Assembly (NCBI RefSeq): GCF_009687885.1 | Contig: NZ_BLAF01000009.1 | Span: forward strand, 176,001 to 240,000 | Direction: 5' to 3' | DNA: 64,000 nt | From: Acrocarpospora pleiomorpha | Lineage (GTDB): Bacteria; Actinomycetota; Actinomycetes; Streptosporangiales; Streptosporangiaceae | Position numbers and translations under genes: made by a program | The notes under the pieces: generated by a model | Seen by the model: only the letters and a program-made list of their open reading frames with translations | What the model was told of the DNA's origin: nothing | The model's database searches: none | Shown: positions 33,973 through 42,531 of the stretch, piece after piece | Numbering within the stretch: the stretch's first letter is position 1 | Layout: each line of letters opens with the position of its first letter

Positions 33973-35046
33973 ATGAGCTTCGCTTTCCATGCCCGGCGCG
34001 TCCGCAATCGTGGCCTGCCCTACAAGTACCGGTACACGGCTCTGCGATGCGCTGTGGGACGGCATATGCCCCTCGGGTTCACCGCCACTTGGCAGTACAT
34101 CACCGGTGTAGCCGGATCGGTCCGGAGCGATGAGCCCGCGCTGCTGCGGGCCCTCGACGTCCTGGAGGCCAGTCGCGCGGGCCAATTGCGGGAGATGGCG
34201 GCATTCGGGGCACGACGGCGGGCGGAGAAGCAGCGTGGGTATGGGGTGCGTCGCGACGAGCAGCGGTACCGATTCGGGCCCCGCTGGTACGGGGCAGACG
34301 CCCACGAGGCGATGTATCAGACTGTTCAGAGCTTGTGGGCCGAACATACCGCCCTCCCATTTCCTGAGATGCCCAACCACGACAAGACCGACGCTTTGAT
34401 AGCAGACAGCTACACGGCGGGCTGTATCTGGAGCTATCTCCGTTCGGGCGGGCAGGCGACCGGCGACAATCGGGCGGTCCTCCGCCGATGCGTTGCCAGC
34501 CTGCACCGGCGCCCCTTCGGCGGCATCGAGGACATGGAGACCTTTCGGTACTTTCTAGGGCTGACGAAGATGGCCGACCTCGTTCTGCATGACGCCTTGC
34601 CGCTGATCCGGCGGGGGTCGGTCGACGACGCCGCTGCGGTCCGCGAGGTTTTCCTATCCGCCACGGACGACAAGCCGTATCTGCGGGACACCGAACCCGA
34701 CGCCGGGAACCCTGAATGGATCAACGGATTCTTGGCGTGTGGTTACAGCCACGAACTTTGGGTCGCCGAGTTGCGCGGCCGGATCGTCGCCTTCGCCACG
34801 CTCAGCATCGACCAGCTCGGCCATCTCTTCGTGATGTCCGGCCTCCAAGGTCATGGCATCGGCACCGATCTGATCGTCCATGCCAAGCGCGCCAGGCCCG
34901 AGGGGTTGCGCCTGCACACCTTTCAGCGCAACACGGGCGCGTGTCGCTTCTATGAACGGCATGGCTTCACCGTGTCCGGGTTCGATGACGAGCCGGGCGA
35001 GCCGGACGTGACCTACTCCTGGCAGCCCCGGCCTTCGGCAGGATGA
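33973..35046 (+). CDS. Fusion of an unknown domain with a GNAT acetyltransferase
   Basis: 357 residues. About 1-205 are an unrecognised, largely helical domain (ALLRALDVLEASRAGQLREM; RRAEKQRGYGVRRDEQRYRF; ALIADSYTAGCIWSYLRSGG). From LIRRGSVDDAAAVREVFLSA onwards it is a GNAT acyltransferase: WVAELRGRIVAFATLSIDQL (beta4/5), the CoA loop LQGHGIGTDLIVHAK, and NTGACRFYERHGFTVSGF at the end, which resembles amino-acid or toxin-type N-acetyltransferases. Base use is less biased than in neighbours, and an HTH relic precedes it, suggesting acquisition. A start further in (MPLGFTATWQYI) is possible. Confidence 0.7.
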   Translation: MSFAFHARRVRNRGLPYKYRYTALRCAVGRHMPLGFTATWQYITGVAGSVRSDEPALLRALDVLEASRAGQLREMAAFGARRRAEKQRGYGVRRDEQRYRFGPRWYGADAHEAMYQTVQSLWAEHTALPFPEMPNHDKTDALIADSYTAGCIWSYLRSGGQATGDNRAVLRRCVASLHRRPFGGIEDMETFRYFLGLTKMADLVLHDALPLIRRGSVDDAAAVREVFLSATDDKPYLRDTEPDAGNPEWINGFLACGYSHELWVAELRGRIVAFATLSIDQLGHLFVMSGLQGHGIGTDLIVHAKRARPEGLRLHTFQRNTGACRFYERHGFTVSGFDDEPGEPDVTYSWQPRPSAG

Positions 35047-35106
35047 GCCGCAAACGCGTGTTGCGTGGCGGGACATCTTCCAGCTCCGCTCGGCCGGGTG
35101 TCATTG

Positions 35107-36393
35107 TCAGGCGACGGGGGCGCGGGTGAGGGCTACGGCGACGCCGTACGCCAGGCCCATGATGGTGAGTTCCAGGGCGGCCCAGGTGGCGAAGGCGGTG
35201 GGGTGGGCTTGGGTGATTCTGGGGAGGAGGCGCCAGCGGATGTTGGCGGCCAGGAGGGCGATGGCGGCGGCGAAGGCTGTTTTGGCTAGGAGGAGCTGGC
35301 CGTAGCCGGTGGTGAGGAGGGAGGCGGGGAAGGGCTCGGTGGGGGTGAGGAGGAGCTCCACGATGCCGTTGAAGAGGCCGGAGAGGCCGACCAGGAACAG
35401 GCAGATGGTGGCGAGGCGGGAGAAACGGGGGAGGGTGGTGGCCAGGAGGGAGCGGTTGGTGGCCAGGAAGAGGGTTACCGCCAGGAGGCCGCCGGTCCAG
35501 GCTGAGGCGCCGATGACGTGGAGCTCCATGGAGACCATGCTGAGGTCGTGCCAGTACCAGTTGGAGGCGTGGCCGGTCACGGGGAGGGGGAGGAGGCCGA
35601 ACATCGCGATGAGGACGCGGAGCTCGGCGGGGACCTTCTCGCCGAAACGGATGGCGAGGGTGCCGACGGCGGCGCTGAGCAGGGCGGCGGAGGCGCTGAC
35701 GATCAGGCCTTGGCCGCTGCCGATCGTCTCCACGTAGGCGCCGACGTCGGGGATCTGGCCGGGCATCACCTCGGCGGCGCTGAGCAGGGTGGCGAGCAGG
35801 GCCGCGGCGCACCAGGTGAGTGCGGACATGACGGCCCAGTGCCGGGCTCGGGCGGCGATCGGTTCGGTACGGTCCACGTCGTCGAAACCCAGAAGCTTGG
35901 GCAGCAGGCTCAGGCCGACGGTCGCCAGGGCGGCGAGGTCCAGAAGCAGCCGGGTGACGGGCAGGCCGTAGTCCACGAGGATGCCGGGGACCGGGATGCC
36001 GGGGGCCTCGTCGGGGGCGGTCAGCCAGGTGCCGATGACGACGGCGAAGACGCCGGCGATCGCGAGTCCAGCCAGGGGGATCGTTCGCCGGGAAGGGGCG
36101 TCGCCGTTGGTGTCGGCGGATGTCGAGATGACGATCGGCGGGGAAGAGGCGGGGCCTTGGCCGTCATCGTTCTCGGTGTGGGTAGGTGCCGCGATGCTGC
36201 GCTGCGGTTGGGAAGCGGAGAGCCGGCCGTCGCTGTCGTCTGCGTAGGTTGATGCCGGGTTTGTTGAGGTTTGGCCCGGTCCGCCGGAGCGGGGCGTGGG
36301 ATCCACGCCTTTTGGTGCGGGGACGTCGTTCTTGGTGCTGGTTGTGGTCGCGTCGGTCTCGCCAGACAGCGCGTGGTCGGGGGTGGCCGTCAT
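35107..36393 (-). CDS. copD: CopD-like copper resistance/uptake membrane protein
   Basis: 428 residues. ATG 36393 overlaps the CopC stop as ATGA. The first 105 residues are an unusual disordered, acidic, Thr/Ser-rich extension (TSTNPASTYADDSDGR) before eight or so helices (AGLAIAGVFAVVIGTWL; LLLDLAALATVGLSLLP; ALTWCAAALLATLLS; VSASAALLSAAVGTLAI; LIAMFGLLPLPVTGHA; VIGASAWTGGLLAVTLFLA; ICLFLVGLSGLFNGI; LLLAKTAFAAAIALLA). The conserved loop residues HASNWYWHD and MELHVIGASAWTGG are typical of CopD/YcnJ. Works with CopC in copper movement across the membrane. Extra N-terminal region is the odd part. Confidence 0.9.
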   Translation of the reverse strand: MTATPDHALSGETDATTTSTKNDVPAPKGVDPTPRSGGPGQTSTNPASTYADDSDGRLSASQPQRSIAAPTHTENDDGQGPASSPPIVISTSADTNGDAPSRRTIPLAGLAIAGVFAVVIGTWLTAPDEAPGIPVPGILVDYGLPVTRLLLDLAALATVGLSLLPKLLGFDDVDRTEPIAARARHWAVMSALTWCAAALLATLLSAAEVMPGQIPDVGAYVETIGSGQGLIVSASAALLSAAVGTLAIRFGEKVPAELRVLIAMFGLLPLPVTGHASNWYWHDLSMVSMELHVIGASAWTGGLLAVTLFLATNRSLLATTLPRFSRLATICLFLVGLSGLFNGIVELLLTPTEPFPASLLTTGYGQLLLAKTAFAAAIALLAANIRWRLLPRITQAHPTAFATWAALELTIMGLAYGVAVALTRAPVA

Positions 36394-37040
36394 GCGGCAC
36401 CGCGCAGATTGCGGTCGTGGCGGGCCAGGGTGCGGACGGTGAGGGCGAGGAGGGCTGCCGTGGCGGCGAGGAGGCCCCAGACCCAGCTGCCACCGCCGGA
36501 AGGGGGGTTTGCTCCGGAGGAGAGCGGGGCGGCGGGGGGCGACTGCGCGGGGGCCGGGGTGGTGGCGGGTGTCGGCTCCGAGGCGGCCGAGGCGGCGGGT
36601 GTTGGCTCCGTGGTGGCCGAGGTGGTGGCCGAGGTGGTGGCCGAGGTGGTGGGCGAGGTGGTGGGCGTTGGGTTGGGGGCGGTGTAGGTGAAGGTGATTT
36701 GGCCGGTTACCGGGTGGCCGTCGTTGGAGAGGATTTGGTAGCCGATGGTGTAGGTGCCGGAGGTGGTCGGCGGGGTCACGGGGGTGACTACGTCGTTCTT
36801 TTCGACGGTGATGGTGCCGGATTCGTAGTGGGTGCCGGTTGCGTCGGTGAGGGCGATTTTGGCGAACTCGGGGCGTACCGGCTGGTCGAAGGTCAGGCGG
36901 ACTTCGGTGGGGGCGGTGGTGAGGTGGGAGCCTTTGGACGGGTTGCTGCCTAGCAGGACGTTGTGGGCCTGGGCGGCGGGGAGCGGGGCTGCCAGGGTGG
37001 CGGCGTTCGCTAGCAGCAGGACCGTGAGTAGACGCCTCAC
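36390..37040 (-). CDS. copC: CopC-like periplasmic/extracellular copper-binding protein
   Basis: 216 residues. Signal peptide ends AAQA, so the mature protein begins HNVLLGSNPSKGS with the N-terminal copper-binding His of CopC; DGHPVTG supplies the second conserved His. The CopC beta-barrel spans about 26-120. A Thr/Pro/Ala linker follows, made from near-identical codon blocks (TSATTSATTSATTE), then one membrane helix (WVWGLLAATAALLALTV) and a basic tail, so it is tethered to the outer face of the membrane. Operon with CopD downstream. No copper-sensing regulator or clear metal box was seen nearby. Confidence 0.9.
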   Translation of the reverse strand: MRRLLTVLLLANAATLAAPLPAAQAHNVLLGSNPSKGSHLTTAPTEVRLTFDQPVRPEFAKIALTDATGTHYESGTITVEKNDVVTPVTPPTTSGTYTIGYQILSNDGHPVTGQITFTYTAPNPTPTTSPTTSATTSATTSATTEPTPAASAASEPTPATTPAPAQSPPAAPLSSGANPPSGGGSWVWGLLAATAALLALTVRTLARHDRNLRGAA

Positions 37041-37132
37041 CTGTCGATGACCTTCCGTTGGCTTTGGTGGTACGGAGCCATGGTGCCATCTATCGGTTTG
37101 GTGCGTGACCTGCCCGATTTTGGGATGAATGG

Positions 37133-37172
37133 CCCGGGTCGCGTGAGCGTCACCTTTCTCACGCGACCCGGG
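37133..37172 (-). terminator. Strong terminator hairpin after the chitinase gene
   Basis: Perfect 15-bp stem CCCGGGTCGCGTGAG / CTCACGCGACCCGGG with a 10-base loop, 12 bp beyond the chitinase stop and before the CopC promoter region. Confidence 0.85.
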
Positions 37173-37183
37173 GGCTTAGGGGG

Positions 37184-39730
37184 TTAGAGCTTCGTCCAGA
37201 GGGCGGGGACGTTGGCGGGTTCCCAGCCGGCGAGGGCGGTGTGGGACTGGCGGCATTCGTAGGTGGATCCGGCGTAAGTCACCTTCGCTCCGGCCGTGTA
37301 CGCCGTTCCTGCAGCCCAGGCCGGGAACTGCCCCGTGGGACTAGGCGACGGCGACGGGGAGGGGGAGGGCGACGGAGAAGGCGACGGAGAAGGCGACGGC
37401 GAAGGTGATGGTGAAGGTGACGGAGAGGGGTTGCCCGTGCAGGGGCCTAGGTCTCGCCAGACTTCGTTGGTGCCGGGCTGGTTGTTCTGGGTCCACCAGC
37501 GGGCTTCCCAGGTCTTGCCGCCGAACGAGACCTGCATTCCGTTCGTGTAGATGGACGTGGACACCCAGGCGGGTGCCGTGCAGGTTCCGCCTGACGGCGA
37601 GGGCGACGGTGAGGGCGATCCAGACGGCGACCCAGATGGCGACGGAGAGGGACCCGCGCCGCCCCGCGCATAGTCTTGGAGGATTCCGTAGGTGTTGCCC
37701 CCGAACGTGACCGTCCAGTTGGAAGGCGTCGAAGTCGGCAGATAGTAGACAAAGGCAACATCCACCGAGGCACCCGGCGCCAGCGTCTGCCAGCTGGGAA
37801 GCTTCAACGACACCCGGTTGTAAACACCCTTCAACCCGCCGACGTTGTTGGCCGCCGTATGATCCTTACGAATCACCTGCGACCCGAACCCCGACTGATC
37901 GGCCGCGTTACCAGGAGCGGACGTCGAGTAATCGAACTGGAACTCCGTCCCACCAGGAAGCGTCGAAGACGAATTATTCGTGATACGAATCTTCGGATTG
38001 ATCGGATAGTTGTTGTCACCCAGCGCGAACTCCCGGAACTCCACACCGATATCCAGCTTCTGCGCGGGAATCGACGTCGTAGCCCGAACAGCCCCATACG
38101 GCGACGCGTTCTTGAACTTGTCATACATCAGCGTGGTCAGCGTGGACCCGGGCTCATACTGCCCCTTCGCGGAATTGAACGCGTAGTCGCCCGCGAGCTC
38201 CCACATCATCGTCCCGCCGAGACCCTTCGCCACGACATAGTCGGCCTTCGCCGCCACCGACTGGTCATCTTCGGTCGACAGGAACACCCGCTTCGTCGAG
38301 TTCCACAACCACGGCGCGACCAGCCCGGCGTCGTAGAACCGCGCATAGGTCCCCTGAAGCGTCGCCCCACCCAACCCGTACGACGCGAGATAGTCCCCGA
38401 GAATCCCCTGCTGCAGATTCTTGGCATGCCACATCGGATTGGACCCCGCGGGCATCTCCAGCCCGTTCTCCACGTCATGCCACAGGTTGTCGATCCCGAC
38501 GGCCCCGTCACCGCACTTGGTCAGCCCGGTAGGACACGTGCTCCCCACCGCACGCCCCCAGAGCCCATTGGTCCCTCCGGTGACGTTCCTGAACCCCCGC
38601 GTGTAGTACGGCAACCCGATATTGATCCGCCCGGCCGGCATCGCCCCACGGAAGTAGTGATAAGCCCAGTCGGTATTGAGATACCCGATCCCCCCGTACT
38701 GCTGGGTCGTGTACACACTCGCCGCCGCGAGCTCCCCATCCTTCCCGTCGTCATACAACGCCGCATTCGGCCCGACGAACTCGTTCCAGGCCCCATGCAG
38801 GTCATACGACATGATGTTCACATAGTCGAGATACTGCGTGACCTGGAAAGTCTCCTGCCCCCGCAGCAGATATCCACTGGAAGGCGCGGCCACGGTCAGC
38901 AGGTAGTACTTCCCATCCGCCACCGCCGCCGCGTCGAGCTTGGCCCGCAGCGTCTTCATCAGGGCCACATAGCCCTTCATCAGATGCGCGCGTTTCCCGT
39001 TCGCGATCGACCAGTCGAGCGGATTCCCCGCGTCCTTCATCGACGTCGGGTACTCGTAGTCGACATCCACCCCGCTGAACCCGTACTGCCGGATGAACGC
39101 CACCGCCGAATCCGCGAACGTGTTGATGCCCGCCTGGTTCACCGACCCGTCGCCGTTCACCGTCATCGAGTAGAACCCACCCGACGCCTGCCGGTCGCCG
39201 TTGGCGTCGAAGAACCCACCACTCTCGGCCCATCCACCGACGGAGATCAGCGTCTTCGTATTGGGGAACTGCTTCTTGAACTTGCTCAGCAGGTTGAAGT
39301 GCCCCTTGTAGGCGAAGGCCGGATCCATCTCCGCCCCCGCCACCCCGGGCCACTCCCTCCCGATGGCCGCGTTCGCCGGAACCTGGCTCCCCACCGACAA
39401 CCGATTGTCCGCGCCGACATGCCCGAACGCGTAGTTGATATGAGTGACCTTCCCCCACGGAATGTCACTGACCAGATACCGCGTCTGCCCGTTGGTCCCG
39501 TCCCGCCAGCCGGTGAAATACCCGATGATCCGCCGCGGATGGTCCGCGCCGTTCTTCTCCCTGCCGTTCTCGTCGTACGCCAGGCAGTACGGCACATCCA
39601 GCCCCGGCGTGCGATACAGCCCGTCAGGACGGCAGGTCTCGTTGTCGACGGCCGCGCTGGCGCCGTGAATGGTCAGGAGTGCGGCCACGAGAGCGAGCGA
39701 GGCTCCCGCGGCGGCTGCGCGCAGGCGCAC
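37184..39730 (-). CDS. Secreted GH18 chitinase with two chitin-binding modules
   Basis: 848 residues. Signal peptide to about residue 27 ([13 protein letters not shown]). GH18 barrel about 65-540: SVGGW (SxGG) near 164, and [11 protein letters not shown] with catalytic E226; the insert before it ([13 protein letters not shown]) is typical of ChiA/ChiC-like enzymes of subfamily A. A beta-sandwich follows (about 560-690; [20 protein letters not shown]), then Pro-Ser linkers and two CBM5/12-type modules: [20 protein letters not shown] and [20 protein letters not shown], each with surface Trp. Degrades extracellular chitin. A sigma70-type promoter and a GAAACTTTC site lie upstream. Confidence 0.95.
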   Translation of the reverse strand: MRLRAAAAGASLALVAALLTIHGASAAVDNETCRPDGLYRTPGLDVPYCLAYDENGREKNGADHPRRIIGYFTGWRDGTNGQTRYLVSDIPWGKVTHINYAFGHVGADNRLSVGSQVPANAAIGREWPGVAGAEMDPAFAYKGHFNLLSKFKKQFPNTKTLISVGGWAESGGFFDANGDRQASGGFYSMTVNGDGSVNQAGINTFADSAVAFIRQYGFSGVDVDYEYPTSMKDAGNPLDWSIANGKRAHLMKGYVALMKTLRAKLDAAAVADGKYYLLTVAAPSSGYLLRGQETFQVTQYLDYVNIMSYDLHGAWNEFVGPNAALYDDGKDGELAAASVYTTQQYGGIGYLNTDWAYHYFRGAMPAGRINIGLPYYTRGFRNVTGGTNGLWGRAVGSTCPTGLTKCGDGAVGIDNLWHDVENGLEMPAGSNPMWHAKNLQQGILGDYLASYGLGGATLQGTYARFYDAGLVAPWLWNSTKRVFLSTEDDQSVAAKADYVVAKGLGGTMMWELAGDYAFNSAKGQYEPGSTLTTLMYDKFKNASPYGAVRATTSIPAQKLDIGVEFREFALGDNNYPINPKIRITNNSSSTLPGGTEFQFDYSTSAPGNAADQSGFGSQVIRKDHTAANNVGGLKGVYNRVSLKLPSWQTLAPGASVDVAFVYYLPTSTPSNWTVTFGGNTYGILQDYARGGAGPSPSPSGSPSGSPSPSPSPSGGTCTAPAWVSTSIYTNGMQVSFGGKTWEARWWTQNNQPGTNEVWRDLGPCTGNPSPSPSPSPSPSPSPSPSPSPSPSPSPSPSPTGQFPAWAAGTAYTAGAKVTYAGSTYECRQSHTALAGWEPANVPALWTKL

Positions 39731-39825
39731 GTGCCACCTCCGATTGGCGACGGTCGGAGATCGCGGATTCCGGCGACTCGCGACAGAACAGTTGGTCCCA
39801 CCCCGCCCCCAGGCGATTGATCGCG

Positions 39826-39854
39826 AACCTAAGTCGTCTGATCAGGCCAGTCAA
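39826..39854 (-). promoter_or_regulatory. Probable sigma70-type promoter of the chitinase gene
   Basis: On the minus strand TTGACT (39854-39849), 17 bp, TAGGTT (39831-39826). It lies about 95 bp upstream of the start codon, leaving a long leader. Confidence 0.45.
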
Positions 39855-39867
39855 TGGTTTCTTTTAA

Positions 39868-39876
39868 GAAAGTTTC
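39868..39876. promoter_or_regulatory. GAAAGTTTC palindrome upstream of the chitinase promoter
   Basis: A perfect GAAA-S-TTTC site like those in front of the xylan genes, but placed about 14 bp upstream of the -35 rather than downstream of the start point, and without a second copy at 20 bp. Confidence 0.45.
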
Positions 39877-39975
39877 CTGATAGTTAGCTCCTTAAGTCAG
39901 GCTTAACCAAATGTTGAGCGTGAGATCAGGACACACTACGATCCGAGCACGGCTCATCTACCGGGCGGGCAACCC

Positions 39976-40620
39976 TCACACGGCCGGATAAGCCTGCAAA
40001 TTTCCGCACATGCCGGGCTTGGCGGTGGGGGAGAGCCGGGTCACCGCGCCCTCCCGCAGGTGGCTGAGATCGCCGTTCCTGAGCCGGGTCATCTGCTCAC
40101 CCGTGGCCAGCGCGGCCTTCAGGGGCCCTTCGCGCCAGCGCTGCTCGAACGTGTCCAGCCGGGTCCGGACAATCCGGGCCGCGTGCTCGAGGAACCCCGC
40201 GAAGGCGGAGCCGTCCGCACGCAACGCCAGAAATCCCTCGATGGCCAGATCCCGGCGGTTTCGGACATCGCCCGCGACGCTCTGGCCGTACCGGGCGGCG
40301 TCGGAGAGCACATGCGGCGGGAAGGTGAAGACGGCGTCGCCGGCCTCGGGGAGGCCGCTGTTCTGCATGAGCACGATGATGCGCAGGCCACCGCCGTTGA
40401 TCAGCCGATGCACGGTGCCGGGCGTGAACCAGACGACCGACCCCGGCTCCAGCGGGGTCTCCTCGAACCCGGACCAGGTCAGGGTCTGTACGCTCCCGAC
40501 CCCCTCGATCACCACGTACGCCTCCGCGCACAAGGTATGCAAATGCGGAGAACCCCCGCAGAGCCCGTCGGCGGTCGGCCAGTCATACACGGTCAGATCC
40601 GAGACACCTACCCCGAACAC
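39976..40620 (-). CDS. Cupin-domain protein
   Basis: 214 residues from GTG 40620, which has AAGGA seven bases before it and overlaps the PmoA-like gene by 13 bp. Cupin motif 1 is HLHTLCAEAYVVIEGVGSV, and motif 2 is PGSVVWFTPGTVHRLINGGG; both histidine patches for one metal are present. The second half (about 115-214) is a helical extension (AARIVRTRLDTFEQRWREGP). Probably a sugar-binding or isomerising cupin serving the same catabolic path as the two genes upstream; no exact reaction can be named. Last gene of a three-gene overlapping operon. Confidence 0.8.
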   Translation of the reverse strand: MFGVGVSDLTVYDWPTADGLCGGSPHLHTLCAEAYVVIEGVGSVQTLTWSGFEETPLEPGSVVWFTPGTVHRLINGGGLRIIVLMQNSGLPEAGDAVFTFPPHVLSDAARYGQSVAGDVRNRRDLAIEGFLALRADGSAFAGFLEHAARIVRTRLDTFEQRWREGPLKAALATGEQMTRLRNGDLSHLREGAVTRLSPTAKPGMCGNLQAYPAV

Positions 40621-41441
40621 GGATGTTCCTTCACATACGCCTCCAGCCGGGCCCGATCCCACGCCCCGGTGGCGACGACCACCCGGTAGCGCAGGGACAG
40701 CGTCTCACCCGGCGGCAGCACCAGCACCCGATCGAACGCGATCGACGGATTGACCGCGGCGAACGGCGTCGTCCGGACGAACCAGTCGGTGGGCTGGGCG
40801 CTCAGGAACAGCAGCGTCGAGCAGCGATCCACCTCGTCATGACGCCCGACATAAGCCAGCCAATCGGACGGCCGCCCCATCATCTCCGGCCCTTCGCCAT
40901 GCGAGGCGATCACATCGCCGCCCTCGAACGACCGGGGACCTCTCCAGAAAAGACCGCAATATCCGGCCAGCGGCCGCCCGTTCGTGGTCGGGCTCCCGAA
41001 GACCAGCTCCGAGCCGCGCACATTGGTGATCGCCGTGCTGAACTCCAGCGCCCAGGAATCCTCGAGCACATCCCGGACCGCGATCACGCGCTCCTCATCC
41101 ACCCAGTGCTCGCCCGCCTGCGTATGCCACGTCAGCCGCTCAACCCCCGGTGCCAGGAACTCCTCATGCCGCATGGTCCCGTTGTTGGGCAAATCCATAT
41201 ACCCACCTTCGGACCGCACATAGCTCCCGCCACCCCAGAAATTCTCGCCGGATAAATCCGACACCGTAAACTGCAACCCCTTATGCCAGCGATGATCATG
41301 CGGCCGATACACGCTGACCACATCCCCCGCCAGCGTCCTCATAGGATGAAAAAACGGCTTCGGCGACTCGAAAACCGGCATATTCGGCTCGTAGACGTAG
41401 CGCAGGATCTCCACCCCACGCTCGGAGAAGATCAGCTCCAC
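40608..41441 (-). CDS. PmoA-like/DUF6807 family protein
   Basis: 277 residues. The segment VYRPHDHRWHKGLQFTVSDL is the family's His-rich hallmark, with FWGGGSYV and TNGRPLAGYCGLFWRGPRSF further on. Proteins of this kind were named after a weak likeness to methane monooxygenase subunit A but are soluble, and they commonly sit beside Gfo/Idh/MocA dehydrogenases in sugar loci; a role in sugar or glycoside processing is inferred. No signal peptide. It overlaps the dehydrogenase upstream by 10 bp and the cupin downstream by 13 bp, so the three are translated together. Confidence 0.85.
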   Translation of the reverse strand: MELIFSERGVEILRYVYEPNMPVFESPKPFFHPMRTLAGDVVSVYRPHDHRWHKGLQFTVSDLSGENFWGGGSYVRSEGGYMDLPNNGTMRHEEFLAPGVERLTWHTQAGEHWVDEERVIAVRDVLEDSWALEFSTAITNVRGSELVFGSPTTNGRPLAGYCGLFWRGPRSFEGGDVIASHGEGPEMMGRPSDWLAYVGRHDEVDRCSTLLFLSAQPTDWFVRTTPFAAVNPSIAFDRVLVLPPGETLSLRYRVVVATGAWDRARLEAYVKEHPCSG

Positions 41442-42463
41442 GTCCCTCCATCCAACCGGTGATAAAACGGATGATCCACCGTCAGATCACTACGAAACAC
41501 CGGTTTCCCCATAAAAGCCGACGCATACAGCCCAGTGATCAACTCCAGCGCCTGCCGCCCCTCGGGCCCGCTCATCGGCGGCGCCTCCCCCCGCTCGAAC
41601 GCGTCCAGCAACTCCGCCAGCTGCGCCTCATGCGAGCTTGGCACATCCTCCGGCGGATTCCAGAGCGGCGACGCGGAGGTCCAGTCCGCATTGCGATAGC
41701 CGTACAAATGCCGCAGTTCCACCGTCGCGGCGCTGAAATCGAACCGCAGATAACTCTCCTCCCGGGGCGAGAGCACGCTGTTCACCACCGACGCCATCGC
41801 TCCCGAGGAGAATCGCACGATGGCCATGGACAGATCCTCGGTCTGCACCCGCCGATCGAGCGTCCCGGTCATCGCCCGCACCTCGGTCCACTCCCCGAGC
41901 ACAGAAAGCAGCACATCCATCTGATGGATCCCGTGCCCCATCGTCGGCCCGCCGCCCTCGGTCTCCCACTTCCCCCGCCACGGCACGTCGAAATACGCGT
42001 GATCCCGATACCAGGCGGTCACGCACAACGCGACCAGCGCCCGCCCCAGCTCCGGCGCGATCGCCCGTAAATGCCGCACCCCCGACCCGAACCGATGCTG
42101 CGCGACAACAGACGCGAACGCATCCAATTCAGCGGATGAAATCAGGTCATACTCCGCCAGCGACCGGCACACCGGCTTCTCGATCCACACCCACGCCCCC
42201 GCCCGCAGGCACTCCGTCGCCTGCGCCGCGTGCAGATGCGGGGGAGTGCAGATGTGCACCAGATTCGGCCGCTCCGCCGCCAGCATCGCCTCCAGCGAGG
42301 TGTACGCCACCGGGATGCGGTGCTCCGCGCAGAATGCCTTCACCCGCGCCTCGTCCACGTCCACCGCCGCCACGACCTCGGCCCGGTGCGCCTGCGCCCG
42401 CAACGCGGGCAGATGGCACGCGCCCGCGATGCCGCCCGTGCCGACGATCGCTACTCGAATCAT
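41432..42463 (-). CDS. Gfo/Idh/MocA-family sugar dehydrogenase
   Basis: 343 residues from ATG 42463 with GGGAG ahead. NAD-binding VAIVGTGGIAGACHLPAL, then HICTPPHLHAAQA and the lysine motif WIEKPVCRSL; GHGIHQMDVLLSVLG carries the conserved His. First gene of the operon with the PmoA-like protein and cupin. A strong hairpin separates it from GH30 upstream, yet no independent promoter with the GAAASTTTC site was seen, so expression may come from read-through or from a promoter inside the 68-bp gap. The exact sugar is unknown. Confidence 0.9.
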   Translation of the reverse strand: MIRVAIVGTGGIAGACHLPALRAQAHRAEVVAAVDVDEARVKAFCAEHRIPVAYTSLEAMLAAERPNLVHICTPPHLHAAQATECLRAGAWVWIEKPVCRSLAEYDLISSAELDAFASVVAQHRFGSGVRHLRAIAPELGRALVALCVTAWYRDHAYFDVPWRGKWETEGGGPTMGHGIHQMDVLLSVLGEWTEVRAMTGTLDRRVQTEDLSMAIVRFSSGAMASVVNSVLSPREESYLRFDFSAATVELRHLYGYRNADWTSASPLWNPPEDVPSSHEAQLAELLDAFERGEAPPMSGPEGRQALELITGLYASAFMGKPVFRSDLTVDHPFYHRLDGGTWS

Positions 42464-42489
42464 CCCGACTCCCCGACAAATGGACCGGA

Positions 42490-42517
42490 AGGGCGCCCAC
42501 GCTCCCAGGGGCGCCCT
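42490..42517 (-). terminator. Terminator hairpin after GH30
   Basis: AGGGCGCCC (42490-42498) and GGGCGCCCT (42509-42517) form a 9-bp perfect stem with a 10-base loop, 15 bp beyond the GH30 stop. Confidence 0.75.
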
Positions 42518-42531
42518 CCCGGGGTCAACGG

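Noticed and set aside
36580..36665. Repeated GGTGGCCGAGGT units as a regulatory repeat
   Set aside because: They encode the TSATTSATT linker of CopC on the minus strand.
37330..37440. Dense short repeats near the chitinase 3' end, first thought to be a CRISPR-like or satellite array
   Set aside because: They are codon repeats (Pro-Ser) for a flexible linker between modules, with no spacer structure.
39791..39803. TTGGTCCCACC as a DasR-type chitinase operator
   Set aside because: Only one half resembles the TGGTCTAGACCA palindrome; the second half does not match.
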